Assembly (NCBI RefSeq): GCF_023015695.1
Contig: NZ_JALKAS010000001.1
Coordinates: 1,984,001-2,048,000, forward strand
Origin: Jannaschia sp. S6380
Lineage (GTDB): Bacteria; Pseudomonadota; Alphaproteobacteria; Rhodobacterales; Rhodobacteraceae
DNA: 64,000 nucleotides
Direction: 5' to 3'
The notes under the pieces are model-generated. The model saw only the letters and a program-made list of their open reading frames with translations, was not told where the DNA came from and did not search any database. A program made the position numbers and the translations under genes. Shown in pieces: positions 8,371 through 16,721 of this stretch. How positions within the stretch are numbered: the stretch's first letter is position 1; each line of letters starts with the position of its first letter.

Positions 8371-9044
8371 GGTCGGCCGCGCTGATCCTATGGGCTTGGC
8401 CGGCCATGGCGCAGGAGTTCATCCAGGTCCCCGGCCCCCTGCCGGACGACGCCTTCTATCGTGCCGTGGCCTGCGCGGCCGAGCCGGGCGGGACCTGCCG
8501 CAAGCCGTTCCTGCGCTGGCCGGACCACCGGCGCGGCAACCTGACCGTCGCGCTCAGCTCCGTCAAGGCGGACCTGCCGTCCTATCGTCGCGACCTCTAC
8601 GAGCGGGGGCTGGAGGAGGCGCTGGTGCAGATCAACGCGCTCGATGCCGGACTGCGCCTTCGGCGGATCGACGGGCCGGCGGATATCGAGATCCACGTCG
8701 TCGCCACCCCGCCCGGCGAGGTGATGCGCGACACCGGCGTGCCCGACCTCGACGGCGCGCTTCTACCGCTGGGCCGCGTCGCCCTGCGCGCTCGCGGCGG
8801 AGAGATCCGCGAGGCGCTGATCGCCGTCTCCTCGACCACCCGGCGGCGCGAGATCGCCTCGGTCATGCTTGAGGAGATCGTCCAGGGCCTGGGCCTGATG
8901 ACCGATATCCGCGGACCCGCCTATCGACGCTCGCTGTTCTCGGAGGACGGCAACTCGGTCGTGCGCCTGCGCGGGCAGGACGCGATGGCGCTCAGGCGCC
9001 ACTACGGCGAACGGGGCGCCTCCACCCCCGAGGAGGAAAGCTGA
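8367..9044 (+). CDS. Exported DUF2927 family protein
   Basis: This 225-residue protein of unknown function has a short signal peptide of about 15 residues ([14 protein letters not shown], then QEF), so it is probably periplasmic. The DUF2927 body includes [18 protein letters not shown] and the late helix [14 protein letters not shown]. That helix occupies the place of the HE.xQ-like motif that makes some relatives look metallopeptidase-like, but here the histidine is absent. The start is a GTG at 8367 overlapping the mtnP stop, which places the signal peptide correctly. It lies between two adenine-salvage genes and is translationally coupled to mtnP. The reason for this grouping is unknown. 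Confidence 0.8.
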   Translation: MRSAALILWAWPAMAQEFIQVPGPLPDDAFYRAVACAAEPGGTCRKPFLRWPDHRRGNLTVALSSVKADLPSYRRDLYERGLEEALVQINALDAGLRLRRIDGPADIEIHVVATPPGEVMRDTGVPDLDGALLPLGRVALRARGGEIREALIAVSSTTRRREIASVMLEEIVQGLGLMTDIRGPAYRRSLFSEDGNSVVRLRGQDAMALRRHYGERGASTPEEES

Positions 9045-9046
9045 CG

Positions 9047-9583
9047 ATGCAGGCCAAGACGGTGCGCGACTATATCCGCACGATTCCCGATTTCCCGCAT
9101 GAAGGGATCATGTTCCGCGACGTGACGACCCTTTTCGCCGATGCGCGGGGGATGCGGCTCTGCGTCGATCAGCTCCTCGCGCCCTTCGCGGGCGAACCGG
9201 TCGATGCCGTCGCGGGGCTCGAGGCGCGGGGGTTCATCCTGGGCGGGGCGGTCGCCCATCAACTGGGCTGCGGCTTCGTTCCGATCCGCAAGAAGGGCAA
9301 GCTGCCCGGCCCGACCTTCGCGCAGGACTACGCGCTGGAATACGGCACCGCCACGGTGGAAGTGCATCGCGACGCGCTGCGACCGGGCGCGCGGGTCCTG
9401 TTGGTGGACGACCTGCTGGCGACGGGCGGCACCGCGCGTGCGGGCCTGACACTGCTGGAACGGCTGGGGGCCGAGACGATGGGCTGCGCCTTCGTCGTCG
9501 ATCTGCCAGAGCTGGGCGGCCGGGCATTGCTCGACGAAATGGGCATGCAAATCCATGCCCTGTGCGAATTCGAGGGCGCCTGA
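9047..9583 (+). CDS. apt: Adenine phosphoribosyltransferase
   Basis: Apt (178 aa) joins adenine to PRPP to form AMP. The PRPP-binding motif [18 protein letters not shown] is intact. The N-terminal [25 protein letters not shown] is the standard adenine-loop region. The ATG at 9047 lies 2 bases after the DUF2927 stop, and GAGGAGG about 10 bases upstream serves as ribosome site. With mtnP in the same operon, it recovers the adenine released during methylthioadenosine breakdown. Confidence 0.96.
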   Translation: MQAKTVRDYIRTIPDFPHEGIMFRDVTTLFADARGMRLCVDQLLAPFAGEPVDAVAGLEARGFILGGAVAHQLGCGFVPIRKKGKLPGPTFAQDYALEYGTATVEVHRDALRPGARVLLVDDLLATGGTARAGLTLLERLGAETMGCAFVVDLPELGGRALLDEMGMQIHALCEFEGA

Positions 9584-9609
9584 CGTTTTTCCGCCGATGC
9601 TCCGCCGTG

Positions 9610-9624
9610 GTAACGATCTGTTAA
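9610..9624 (+). promoter_or_regulatory. CtrA-like box downstream of apt
   Basis: The sequence GTAA-N7-TTAA (9610-9624) differs by one base from the alphaproteobacterial CtrA box TTAA-N7-TTAA. It lies 27 bases after the apt stop, in a 186-base gap between convergent genes, and 56 bases before a strong hairpin. It may be chance, but it could drive a small non-coding transcript. Confidence 0.25.
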
Positions 9625-9679
9625 CCTTTTGCTGCGACACAGGTCTCGTGGCTTAGCAGACGGCCATGAATTCCCCCCA

Positions 9680-9705
9680 GCGCCCTGTCCCCCCCGGCAG
9701 GGCGC
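9680..9705 (+). terminator. Hairpin after apt
   Basis: GCGCCCTG (9680-9687) pairs perfectly with CAGGGCGC (9698-9705) around a 10-base C-rich loop. GACTTCTTTC follows. It lies between convergent apt and the metallo-beta-lactamase-fold gene and probably terminates the mtnP-DUF2927-apt transcript, or a small RNA beginning near 9630. Confidence 0.45.
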
Positions 9706-9769
9706 GACTTCTTTCAGCCCCCTGTTTTCGCAGGTTTCTCACCGCCTGGTCCCGGGCGCGCGGAACCGG

Positions 9770-10603
9770 TCACGGCTCGTTCAGGAAAGACGGGCGCAGG
9801 ACGATCACCGTTGGCCGCCGTGGCAGGTCGCGCAGCGAGATCTCCAGGAAACTGTCGGCACGCCGCTCGATCGCGAAATCGCCCGACATGCCGGTCAGGA
9901 ACCTGTCGAGGCCGGACGGGCCGAACCAGTGCATCGGGATCACGACCGACGCCCGAAGCCGCGTCAGAACGCGGATCATCGTCGGCAGGTCCAGCGTCAG
10001 CCCCCCGTCGACGGGCGCCATCACCACGTCGAGCCGCCCCAGCGCGGCATATTGCTCGGCGTCGGGTTCGTGATGCAGGTGGCCCAGATGCCCGATGCAG
10101 AGGCCCGCGACCTCGAAGACGAAGATCGCGTTACCGTTCCGCTCGATCCCGATTTCGGCGCGCGAACGGATGTCGGTCGAGACCGACCGGACCAGCATCT
10201 CGCCCAGATCGAGATGGTGGCCGACCGGTTCGCCCACGGTATCGGACCATCCGCGCAACACGTGGGGGATCTCCGGATCGGGGGTCGGGGTCCAATGCGA
10301 GATATGGGCCCGGTTCATCGTGACCACGTCGGGTGGCCGGGTCGCCCCGATGAACCCCGCGAAATCGGTCACGGCGCGCAGGCCGCCCGCCGTCTCGATC
10401 ATGAACATCGAATGATCGACATAGTTCAGCCGAACCGTATCGGCCTCGAGCGGGGCGGCGAAGGACGCCCGGTGCAGGAAGCCGCCGGCCTCCGCGATGG
10501 CGATGCAATGGCTCGGCCGGCGGTCCTGTGCCGCGGCGGGATGCGCTTGCACAAGCAGGGTGGCCAGGGACAGCAGCAACGCGAACGGTCTGGGAACGAT
10601 CAT
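9770..10603 (-). CDS. Exported metallo-beta-lactamase-fold protein (UlaG-like)
   Basis: This 277-residue protein has an N-terminal signal peptide (MIVPRPFALLLSLATLLVQA, cleavage after AAA) and a body like UlaG-type metal-dependent hydrolases. Features are LNYVDHSMFMIETAGG, the histidine-bearing MNRAHISHW, IGHLGHLHHEPD, MAPVDGG, and VVIPMHWFG near the end. The metal site appears altered: the canonical H.H.DH motif is replaced by HISHWTPTPD. The substrate is unknown. The ATG at 10603 is chosen because it gives a clean signal peptide; the open frame continues upstream without one. It is the downstream neighbour of the SpoIIAA-like gene on the same strand. Confidence 0.75.
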   Translation of the reverse strand: MIVPRPFALLLSLATLLVQAHPAAAQDRRPSHCIAIAEAGGFLHRASFAAPLEADTVRLNYVDHSMFMIETAGGLRAVTDFAGFIGATRPPDVVTMNRAHISHWTPTPDPEIPHVLRGWSDTVGEPVGHHLDLGEMLVRSVSTDIRSRAEIGIERNGNAIFVFEVAGLCIGHLGHLHHEPDAEQYAALGRLDVVMAPVDGGLTLDLPTMIRVLTRLRASVVIPMHWFGPSGLDRFLTGMSGDFAIERRADSFLEISLRDLPRRPTVIVLRPSFLNEP

Positions 10604-10686
10604 CGGGCGACACCTCCGCCCCGATCCTCGCGCAGACACGGGGCCACGACCAGTGGCCATGTGACCGCACCCCGGCGACCCTGGGA

Positions 10687-11067
10687 TCAGACCGGACGCG
10701 CCCCGACATAGGCCCAGGCCTCGTGGATCTCGCCCGGATCGAAGGTGCGCGCCTCGACCGGGATGACCTTGCCCATCGCCGCGATCATGGTCTCGGCCGA
10801 TCCGGGCGCGCCCACCGTCGCGTATTTCTCGACATTGGCCAGCGACCGGAACCGCGACTTGATCGACGACCAGTCGAAGCCGGCCCCGGTCTCGCTGCCA
10901 CGGAAGTCGTCGAAGATCAGCAGCATCGACACCTTGTCATGCGCGTCGAAGGCCGCGTTCATCGTGTCGGCCATCGCCTCCATGTCATCGGCGGCAACTT
11001 CGCCCGTGATCTCGAACGCATAGACGGTCGGCGGCTCGGCGGCGATCCGGTGAATGGTCTGTGGCAT
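10687..11067 (-). CDS. SpoIIAA-like (STAS-fold) domain protein
   Basis: This 126-residue protein is a stand-alone member of the SpoIIAA-like family (STAS/CRAL-TRIO-like alpha/beta fold). Marker segments are VYAFEITGEVAADDMEAMAD, KVSMLLIFDDFRGSE and EKYATVGAPG. It lacks the phosphorylated serine context of true anti-anti-sigma factors, so a role in sigma regulation should not be assumed. Relatives are small soluble proteins of unknown function. ATCGGAGGTATCC precedes the ATG at 11067, giving a good ribosome site. Confidence 0.82.
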   Translation of the reverse strand: MPQTIHRIAAEPPTVYAFEITGEVAADDMEAMADTMNAAFDAHDKVSMLLIFDDFRGSETGAGFDWSSIKSRFRSLANVEKYATVGAPGSAETMIAAMGKVIPVEARTFDPGEIHEAWAYVGARPV

Positions 11068-11141
11068 GGATACCTCCGATGCTTGGTTTGCCGACGAAAA
11101 CGCCGGAGCCGCCCGCGGGGTTGCATCGTGCCGGTCCCGGA

Positions 11142-11729
11142 TCAGCCCGTGTCGGCACGGCCCCGCCGGTCCGAGCGCAGCATCGCGTAAAGGACGTGGT
11201 TCCGCCAACGGCCCGCGATCTGCAGATAGCTCTGGGCCACGCCCTCGTACTTGAAGCCGGACCGTTCCAGCAGCCCGCGGGAGGCAAGGTTCTCCTCCAG
11301 GCAGGCGGCTTCCAGACGGCTCAGGTCCAGCCGCCGGAACGCGTGATGGCCCACCGCCAGGATCGCCTCGCGCATGTAACCCTGCCGCGCATGCGACTGC
11401 CCGACCCAATATCCCAGCGTGGCCGATTGCGCGGGCCCGCGGCGGATGTTGTCCATCGTGATGGCACCCAGGATGGCACCATCGGTCTTGCGCGTCAGGA
11501 ACAGTGCCAGCGCCGTGCCCTGCCCGTAGCTGCGCGAGGACCAGTAGACGCGGTTGGTGAAACTCTTGCGGCTCAGGTGGTCGGGCGCCCATTCCGGCTC
11601 CCACGGTCTCAGGAAGGCGGCGCTGCCGTCACGCAGGTTGACCCAGGCGCGATAGTCGGAATGTTGCGGCAGGCGCAGGACCATCCGCTCCGTCTCGATC
11701 CGGGGCTTGCGGAACGGCCCGAAGATCAC
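11142..11729 (-). CDS. RimJ-like GNAT acetyltransferase
   Basis: This 195-residue protein resembles RimJ/RimL acetyltransferases, which modify protein N-termini such as ribosomal S5. It has the N-terminal strand RIETERMVLRLPQHSDYRAW, WYVGQ-like GYWVGQSHARQGYMREAI (the acetyl-CoA loop) and LEENLASRGLLERSGFKYEG. Translation starts at a GTG (11729) overlapping the stop of the M16 peptidase gene (GTGA). It is the last gene of surf1-thrC-M16-rimJ. This arrangement is common in Rhodobacterales, as far as I recall. Confidence 0.85.
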   Translation of the reverse strand: MIFGPFRKPRIETERMVLRLPQHSDYRAWVNLRDGSAAFLRPWEPEWAPDHLSRKSFTNRVYWSSRSYGQGTALALFLTRKTDGAILGAITMDNIRRGPAQSATLGYWVGQSHARQGYMREAILAVGHHAFRRLDLSRLEAACLEENLASRGLLERSGFKYEGVAQSYLQIAGRWRNHVLYAMLRSDRRGRADTG

Positions 11730-12985
11730 GCCGCCAGCCTTCGGCGCAGCGTCTCCGCATCCGGGGCCCGCCCCACCGGACCGTAGAGCGCCAGCGTCGG
11801 CACCGTCGCCAGCAGCTTGCCCGCATGTTCGCGCACCACGGCCGCATCGACCGCGTCGATCTTCGCGATCGCCTCCGAGAGCGGCGGCACGCGGTCCCAG
11901 ATCGAGACGACGCGGGCCAGGCGCTCGGCGCGGCTGGACGGGCTTTCCAACCCCATCAGCATGCCCGACTTCATCTGCGCGCGGGCGCGCGCGACCTCGG
12001 CCTCGGTCATGTCGTCGGCGGCACGGCGCAGCTCATCCATGGTCAGGTTGGCCAGGTCGCCCACGTCGTCCGCGCCGGTTCCGGCGTAGACCGTCAGCAG
12101 GCCCGCATCCGAATAGGCTCCGATACTGGCAAAGATCGTGTAGCAGAGGCCCCGTTTCTCGCGCGCCTCCTGGAACAGGCGCGACGACATGCCCCCGCCC
12201 ATCGCGCCGGCGAAGACCTGCGCGGCATAGATCTTGTCGTCGCGGTATCCGGGCTGGTCGAAGCCCAGCGCGACATGCGCCTGCTCCAGGTCGCGCACCT
12301 GCCGGAACTCGCCCCCGCGATAGAGGCCGGGCGCCGCTTCGGCCTGCGATTGCGCGGGAAGGTGGCCGAACTGCGCCTCGGCCATGGCCACGATCGCGTC
12401 GTGGTCGACGGCGCCGGCCGCCGCCAGGATCATCTGGCCCGGCCCGTAATGCTGCGCGGTGAAGCGGCGCAGGTCGTCCTCGGTGAAGGCCGAAACGCGT
12501 TCGCTGGGCCCCAGGATCGTGCGGCCGATCGGCTGTTCGGGATAGGCCGCCTCCTGCAGCCAATCGAAGATGATGTCATCGGGCGTGTCCAGCGCCTGCC
12601 CGATCTCCTGCAGGATGACGCCGCGCTCGATCTCGATCTCGCGCGGGTCGAAGACGGGGTTCAGGACGATATCGCCGATCAGGTCGACGGCCAGCGGCAC
12701 GTCTTCGGCCAGCACGCGTGCGTAGTAGGCCGTCACCTCGCGCGAAGTGTAGGCATTGATGTAGCCGCCCACATCCTCGATCTGCTCGGCGATCTGCAAC
12801 GCACTGCGCCGCTTCGTGCCCTTGAACGCCATGTGTTCCAGGAAATGGGCGATGCCGTTCTGCTCGGGCGCCTCGTGCCGGCCACCGGCGCCGACCCAGA
12901 TGCCGACGCTCGCGGATTGCAGGCCGGGCATGTGTTCGGTGACGACGCGGAAGCCGTTGGACAGGCGGTGAAGCTGGGTGCTCAT
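11726..12985 (-). CDS. M16 family zinc peptidase (processing-peptidase-like)
   Basis: This 419-residue protein is an M16B peptidase related to the beta subunit of mitochondrial processing peptidase. The inverted zinc motif HxxEH is intact (His47-Phe-Leu-Glu50-His51), and the third ligand Glu127 lies at the expected distance (RGVILQE). The N-terminal NGFRVVTEHMPGLQSASVG is typical. C-terminal half motifs include GGMSSRLFQEAREKRGLCY. The ATG at 12985 overlaps the thrC stop (ATGA). There is no signal peptide, so it acts in the cytoplasm unless exported by other means. Its substrates are unknown. Confidence 0.93.
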   Translation of the reverse strand: MSTQLHRLSNGFRVVTEHMPGLQSASVGIWVGAGGRHEAPEQNGIAHFLEHMAFKGTKRRSALQIAEQIEDVGGYINAYTSREVTAYYARVLAEDVPLAVDLIGDIVLNPVFDPREIEIERGVILQEIGQALDTPDDIIFDWLQEAAYPEQPIGRTILGPSERVSAFTEDDLRRFTAQHYGPGQMILAAAGAVDHDAIVAMAEAQFGHLPAQSQAEAAPGLYRGGEFRQVRDLEQAHVALGFDQPGYRDDKIYAAQVFAGAMGGGMSSRLFQEAREKRGLCYTIFASIGAYSDAGLLTVYAGTGADDVGDLANLTMDELRRAADDMTEAEVARARAQMKSGMLMGLESPSSRAERLARVVSIWDRVPPLSEAIAKIDAVDAAVVREHAGKLLATVPTLALYGPVGRAPDAETLRRRLAA

Positions 12986-14367
12986 GCGGTGCGCTTGTCC
13001 TCGATCAGGGTCTCGATTTCGTTGGTGTCGTTGGCCACCCGCGTCATGCGCTCGGGCCGGTCGAACAGGTCGGCCATGCGCGGCGGCAACGGCGGGCGGA
13101 TGCCGGTCGCCGCCTCGACCGCGTCGGGGAACTTGGCGGGGTGCGCGGTGGCCAGCGTGACCATCGGCGTGGACCCCAGGTGCCCCTGGGCCACGCGCAC
13201 GCCCACGGCGCTGTGCGGACAGAGCAACTCGCCCGTCCGGGCCAGGCAATCGCGGATCGTGGCCGAGGTCTCGTCCTCCGACACCCGGCCCGACGCATAG
13301 GTCTCGCGCAGGGCCTCCAACGCGCCCTGACTGACGGTGAAGCCACCGCCGCGCAACTCCTCCATCAGCTGCGCGATGGCCGACCCGTCGCCGCCATAGG
13401 CCAGATGCAGGGCGCGCTCGAAATTCGACGAGACCTGAATGTCCATGCTCGGGCTGATCGAGGGATGCACCTCGCCCGTCCGGTACTCGCCCGTGGTCAG
13501 GCAGCGATGCAGGATGTCGTTCTGGTTCGTCGCCACCACCAGCGCCTCGATCGGCAGGCCCATGCGCTTGGCGATGTGGCCCGCGAAGATATCGCCGAAA
13601 TTGCCCGTGGGCACGGTGAAGGACACCGGCCGATACGGCGCGCCCAGCGCCACGGCGGCGGTGAAGTAATAGACCACCTGCGCCAGCACGCGGGCGAAGT
13701 TGATCGAGTTGACGCCCGCCAGCCCCACCCGGTCGCGGAAGGCGAAATGGTTGAACATGTCCTTCAAGCGCGCCTGGGCATCGTCGAAATGACCGTCGAT
13801 GGCCAACGCATGCACGTTCGCCTCGGACGGCGTCGTCATCTGCCGGCGCTGCACCTCGGACACCCGGCCATGCGGGTAGAGGATGAAGACGTCGACCGCG
13901 TCCAGTCCGCCGAACGCCTCGATCGCAGCACTGCCCGTGTCGCCCGAGGTCGCGCCGACGATGGTGACGCGGTCGCCCCGCTTCCGCAGCGTATGCTCGA
14001 ACATCCGTCCGATCAGCTGCATCGCGAAATCCTTGAAGGCCAGCGTCGGCCCGTGGAACAGCTCCAGCAGGTGATGGTTCGGGCCGAGCTGCACGAGCGG
14101 CGCGCGCGCGGCATGGCCGAAGCCCGCGTAAGCCTCGGCCACGAGACCGGCGAAAGTCGCCTCGTCGAACGCATCGGCCACGAAGGGCGCCATGACGCGG
14201 ACGGCGACCTCCTCGTAGGGCAGGCCCGCCAGCGCCGCGATGTCGCCATGTGACATCGTCGGCACATCCTCGGGCACGTAGAGACCGCCGTCGCGGGCGA
14301 GCCCGGTCAGCATCGTGTCTTCGAACCCAAGGACGGGGGCCTGGCCGCGGGTGGAGATATAGCGCAT
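12982..14367 (-). CDS. thrC: Threonine synthase
   Basis: ThrC (461 aa) is the pyridoxal-phosphate enzyme converting O-phosphohomoserine to threonine. The PLP lysine is Lys112 in HGPTLAFKDFAMQL. The N-terminus MRYISTRGQAPVLGFEDTML is the usual start of the longer proteobacterial/yeast-type ThrC. GATSGDTGSAAIEAF is the phosphate-binding loop. The length matches that class. It is translationally coupled to the M16 peptidase downstream and lies 12 bases after surf1. Confidence 0.97.
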   Translation of the reverse strand: MRYISTRGQAPVLGFEDTMLTGLARDGGLYVPEDVPTMSHGDIAALAGLPYEEVAVRVMAPFVADAFDEATFAGLVAEAYAGFGHAARAPLVQLGPNHHLLELFHGPTLAFKDFAMQLIGRMFEHTLRKRGDRVTIVGATSGDTGSAAIEAFGGLDAVDVFILYPHGRVSEVQRRQMTTPSEANVHALAIDGHFDDAQARLKDMFNHFAFRDRVGLAGVNSINFARVLAQVVYYFTAAVALGAPYRPVSFTVPTGNFGDIFAGHIAKRMGLPIEALVVATNQNDILHRCLTTGEYRTGEVHPSISPSMDIQVSSNFERALHLAYGGDGSAIAQLMEELRGGGFTVSQGALEALRETYASGRVSEDETSATIRDCLARTGELLCPHSAVGVRVAQGHLGSTPMVTLATAHPAKFPDAVEAATGIRPPLPPRMADLFDRPERMTRVANDTNEIETLIEDKRTA

Positions 14368-14379
14368 CGGATGGGGCCT

Positions 14380-15048
14380 TCAGATGGTGCGCCGCCTGAT
14401 ACGCCACAGCAGGAACAGTGTCATCCCCAGCCAGACCGCCGCGAGGCCGAACCACTGAATCGCATAGCCGAGATGGTTGTTCGGGATACCCGCCGTGCCG
14501 ACGGGATAGGGCTCCGGCCCAATTGCGGGCGACAAGGTGCGCGCGACGATCAGGAACGGCTCCGCCTGCAATGCACGGGCCATGGCGGGCACGTCGCGGG
14601 CCAGCCAGATGTTTCGCTTCATGTCCGGGTCGGGGGTGAAGCCGTCCACCTCCTCGGGCCAGTGCAGGTTGCCCGTCACCGCATAGGGCCCCATTGGCAA
14701 GGGCGCGTCCTTCGCATCGGTGCCGATGATCCCCAGATCGACCATGATCCGGCGCCCGTCCGGCGTGGCCAGCGGCGCAATCACGCGATAGCCCGCGCCG
14801 TATCCCTTGCGACTGACCAGCACGTGGATCGGGGCCCCGGCCGGCTGCCCCTCCACGGCCACGGGCAGGTAGCGGTCGGCCTCCGACGCGGGGGCGGGCG
14901 GCAACGGGATGGGGTCGGCCGCGATCCGCGCCTCGATCTCCGCCAGCAATCCGTTCTTCCAGTCCAGCCGCTGCATCTGCCAGACGCCCAACGCGACGAG
15001 CAGCGCGAAACCGCCGAGACCAAACAGAAGCGGAAGGATTAGACGCAC
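14380..15048 (-). CDS. SURF1 family cytochrome oxidase assembly protein
   Basis: SURF1 (222 aa) helps insert haem a into subunit I of the aa3-type oxidase. It has the two-membrane-helix layout: residues about 4-24 (LLFGLGGFALLVALGVWQMQ) and about 195-215 (YAIQWFGLAAVWLGMTLFLL), with a periplasmic domain between them. Conserved WQ..RL and NHLGYAIQWF motifs are present. It starts at a GTG (15048). It follows the ctaC-B-orf-G-E operon across a terminator-like hairpin and leads into thrC. Confidence 0.92.
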   Translation of the reverse strand: MRLILPLLFGLGGFALLVALGVWQMQRLDWKNGLLAEIEARIAADPIPLPPAPASEADRYLPVAVEGQPAGAPIHVLVSRKGYGAGYRVIAPLATPDGRRIMVDLGIIGTDAKDAPLPMGPYAVTGNLHWPEEVDGFTPDPDMKRNIWLARDVPAMARALQAEPFLIVARTLSPAIGPEPYPVGTAGIPNNHLGYAIQWFGLAAVWLGMTLFLLWRIRRRTI

Positions 15049-15068
15049 CGGCGGTCTCCGAAACGAAA

Positions 15069-15093
15069 GGCAGCGCGGAAAGCCCGCGCTGCC
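15069..15093 (-). terminator. Terminator between ctaE and surf1
   Basis: Ten-base perfect arms, GGCAGCGCGG (15069-15078) and its complement (15084-15093), flank a 5-base loop. Read on the minus strand, the stem is followed by TTTCGTTTCGG. It lies 25 bases after the ctaE stop codon and 20 bases before the surf1 GTG, so it probably ends or attenuates transcription of the cytochrome oxidase operon. Confidence 0.65.
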
Positions 15094-15118
15094 GTGTCAT
15101 CAAACCGTATATGGGAGG

Positions 15119-15931
15119 TCAGCCGCCCCAAATGTAGACCGCCGCGAAGAGGAACAGCCACACCACATCGACGAAGTGCCAGTACCAGGCCGCCGCCTCG
15201 AACCCGATATGCTTGCTGGGCGAGAAATGCCCCGCCTGCAGGCGGAACAGGCAGACCGCCAGGAAGACCGTGCCGATGACGACATGCGCGCCGTGGAACC
15301 CGGTAGCCATGAAGAAGTTCGCGCCATAGATATTGCCGGCGAAACCGAAGGCCGCGTGGCTGTATTCGTAGATCTGGAAACCCGTGAACAGCACGCCCAG
15401 ACCGATCGCAAGGATCAGGCCCCACTTCATGTCCTGGCGATTGTTCTCGTGCACCAGCGCGTGGTGCGCCCAGGTCGCCGCCGCCCCCGAGGCCAGCAGG
15501 ATCAGGGTGTTGATCAGCGGCAGGTGCCAGGGGTCGAAGGTCTCGATCCCCGCGGGCGGCCAGACGCCGTCGACGGCCGGGCTTTCGGGGCCCATCGGAT
15601 AGATCGCGTGCTTGAAGAACGACCAGAACCAGGCCGCGAAGAACATCACCTCCGACATGATGAAGAAGATGAAGCCGTAGCGCAGGCCGATCCGCACCAC
15701 CGGCGTGTGGTCGCCCGCGTTCGATTCGCGGATGACGTCCGACCACCAGGCGAACATCACGCCCAGCACGCCGACCAGGCCCGCCACGAACAGCCAGGGA
15801 TGGTTGTTGCCAACATTGGGCGACATCCAGATCACCGCGCCGATCAGCATGAAGAAGCCGGACACGGCCCCGATGAACGGCCAGACCGAAGGCGGGATGA
15901 TGTGATAGTCGTGGTTCTTGGCGTGCGCCAT
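15119..15931 (-). CDS. ctaE: Cytochrome c oxidase subunit III
   Basis: Subunit III (270 aa) of the aa3-type cytochrome c oxidase has seven membrane helices and stabilises the proton uptake side of subunit I. It starts [23 protein letters not shown], typical of Paracoccus and Rhodobacter Cta[36 protein letters not shown] and [19 protein letters not shown] are conserved. It is the last gene of the ctaC-B-orf-G-E operon, 11 bases after ctaG. Subunit I (ctaD) is not in the window. Confidence 0.97.
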   Translation of the reverse strand: MAHAKNHDYHIIPPSVWPFIGAVSGFFMLIGAVIWMSPNVGNNHPWLFVAGLVGVLGVMFAWWSDVIRESNAGDHTPVVRIGLRYGFIFFIMSEVMFFAAWFWSFFKHAIYPMGPESPAVDGVWPPAGIETFDPWHLPLINTLILLASGAAATWAHHALVHENNRQDMKWGLILAIGLGVLFTGFQIYEYSHAAFGFAGNIYGANFFMATGFHGAHVVIGTVFLAVCLFRLQAGHFSPSKHIGFEAAAWYWHFVDVVWLFLFAAVYIWGG

Positions 15932-15942
15932 CGCGGGGCCTC

Positions 15943-16530
15943 TCAGTTGGTCGTCGGTGCCGCGCCCGTGTTAAGCGCGGCGTGGTCCTCGGGCAAGTCC
16001 ATCACGTGGAACGTGTAGGACAGGGTGATCTCGGGGATGCCCGCCGCCTCGGCGTCGTCGACCATGGCCGGATCGACATAGAAGGTCACGGGCATCGAAA
16101 CGGTCTCGCCGGGGGCGAGGATCTGCTCCTCGAAGCAGAAGCAGTCGATCTTCACGAAATGCGGGCCCGCCGCATAGGGCGCGACGTTGAAGCTGGCCGT
16201 GCCGGCGACGGGCATGTCGGTCGGGTTCGTCGCCTCGTAGAAGGCCAGGTTGGTCTCGCCGATGCGGACCCGCATCGACGTCTCCACCGGCGCGAACTCC
16301 CAGGGCATGCCGCGTTCGCGCGACGCATCGAAGCGCACCAGCACGGTCCGGTCCAGCACCGCGCCGGCGCCCGCCTCGGCCCGTGCGGTGGTGCCGCCAT
16401 AGCCGGTCACCCGGCAGAACAGGTCGTAGAGCGGCACCGCGGCGAATCCCAGCGACCCCATCGCAAGCACCGTCGCGACCGTGCCGGCCACCACGCGCCC
16501 GTTCGGCGACAGGTTTCGCCACGCCGTCAT
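15943..16530 (-). CDS. ctaG: Cytochrome c oxidase assembly protein CtaG (Cox11)
   Basis: CtaG/Cox11 (195 aa) is a membrane-anchored periplasmic copper chaperone that delivers CuB to subunit I. One membrane helix (residues about 14-34) precedes the domain. The copper motif IDCFCFEEQ carries Cys130 and Cys132, and the additional conserved cysteine is Cys39 in [15 protein letters not shown]. The start ATG at 16530 overlaps the stop of the 64-residue protein upstream (ATGA). Its position between ctaB and ctaE matches alphaproteobacterial cta clusters. Confidence 0.96.
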   Translation of the reverse strand: MTAWRNLSPNGRVVAGTVATVLAMGSLGFAAVPLYDLFCRVTGYGGTTARAEAGAGAVLDRTVLVRFDASRERGMPWEFAPVETSMRVRIGETNLAFYEATNPTDMPVAGTASFNVAPYAAGPHFVKIDCFCFEEQILAPGETVSMPVTFYVDPAMVDDAEAAGIPEITLSYTFHVMDLPEDHAALNTGAAPTTN

Positions 16531-16721
16531 TCCGTCACCTCCCGGGTCGCCTCGGGCACCAGCGCGGGCCGCGCGACATGATCGAACCCCTCGGCGAAGC
16601 CGCCGGTGCGAACCTTGACGACCGTGACGCCGAAGACGATGACGATGAACGCCAGCAGCACCGCCAGCAGGCCGAAATTCCGGCCCCGGCGGCGGGTGTG
16701 CAGTTCGTGGTCTCGATGCAT
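16527..16721 (-). CDS. Small membrane protein of the cytochrome oxidase operon
   Basis: This 64-residue protein has a histidine- and arginine-rich N-terminus (MHRDHELHTRRRGRN), one hydrophobic helix (residues about 16-37, ending FGVTVVKVRTGG) and a short charged tail. It is joined to both neighbours: its ATG overlaps the ctaB stop (TGATG), and its stop overlaps the ctaG start. Small ORFs at this place are common in Rhodobacterales and are usually labelled cytochrome c oxidase assembly proteins, but their role is not shown. Codon use and coupling argue that it is real. Confidence 0.8.
   Translation of the reverse strand: MHRDHELHTRRRGRNFGLLAVLLAFIVIVFGVTVVKVRTGGFAEGFDHVARPALVPEATREVTE

Noticed and set aside
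11726..15103. A single very long minus-strand reading frame spanning the M16 peptidase, threonine synthase and SURF1 genes
   Set aside because: Only its C-terminal 419 residues match a family. The upstream part is the +1 shadow of thrC and surf1 in high-GC DNA.
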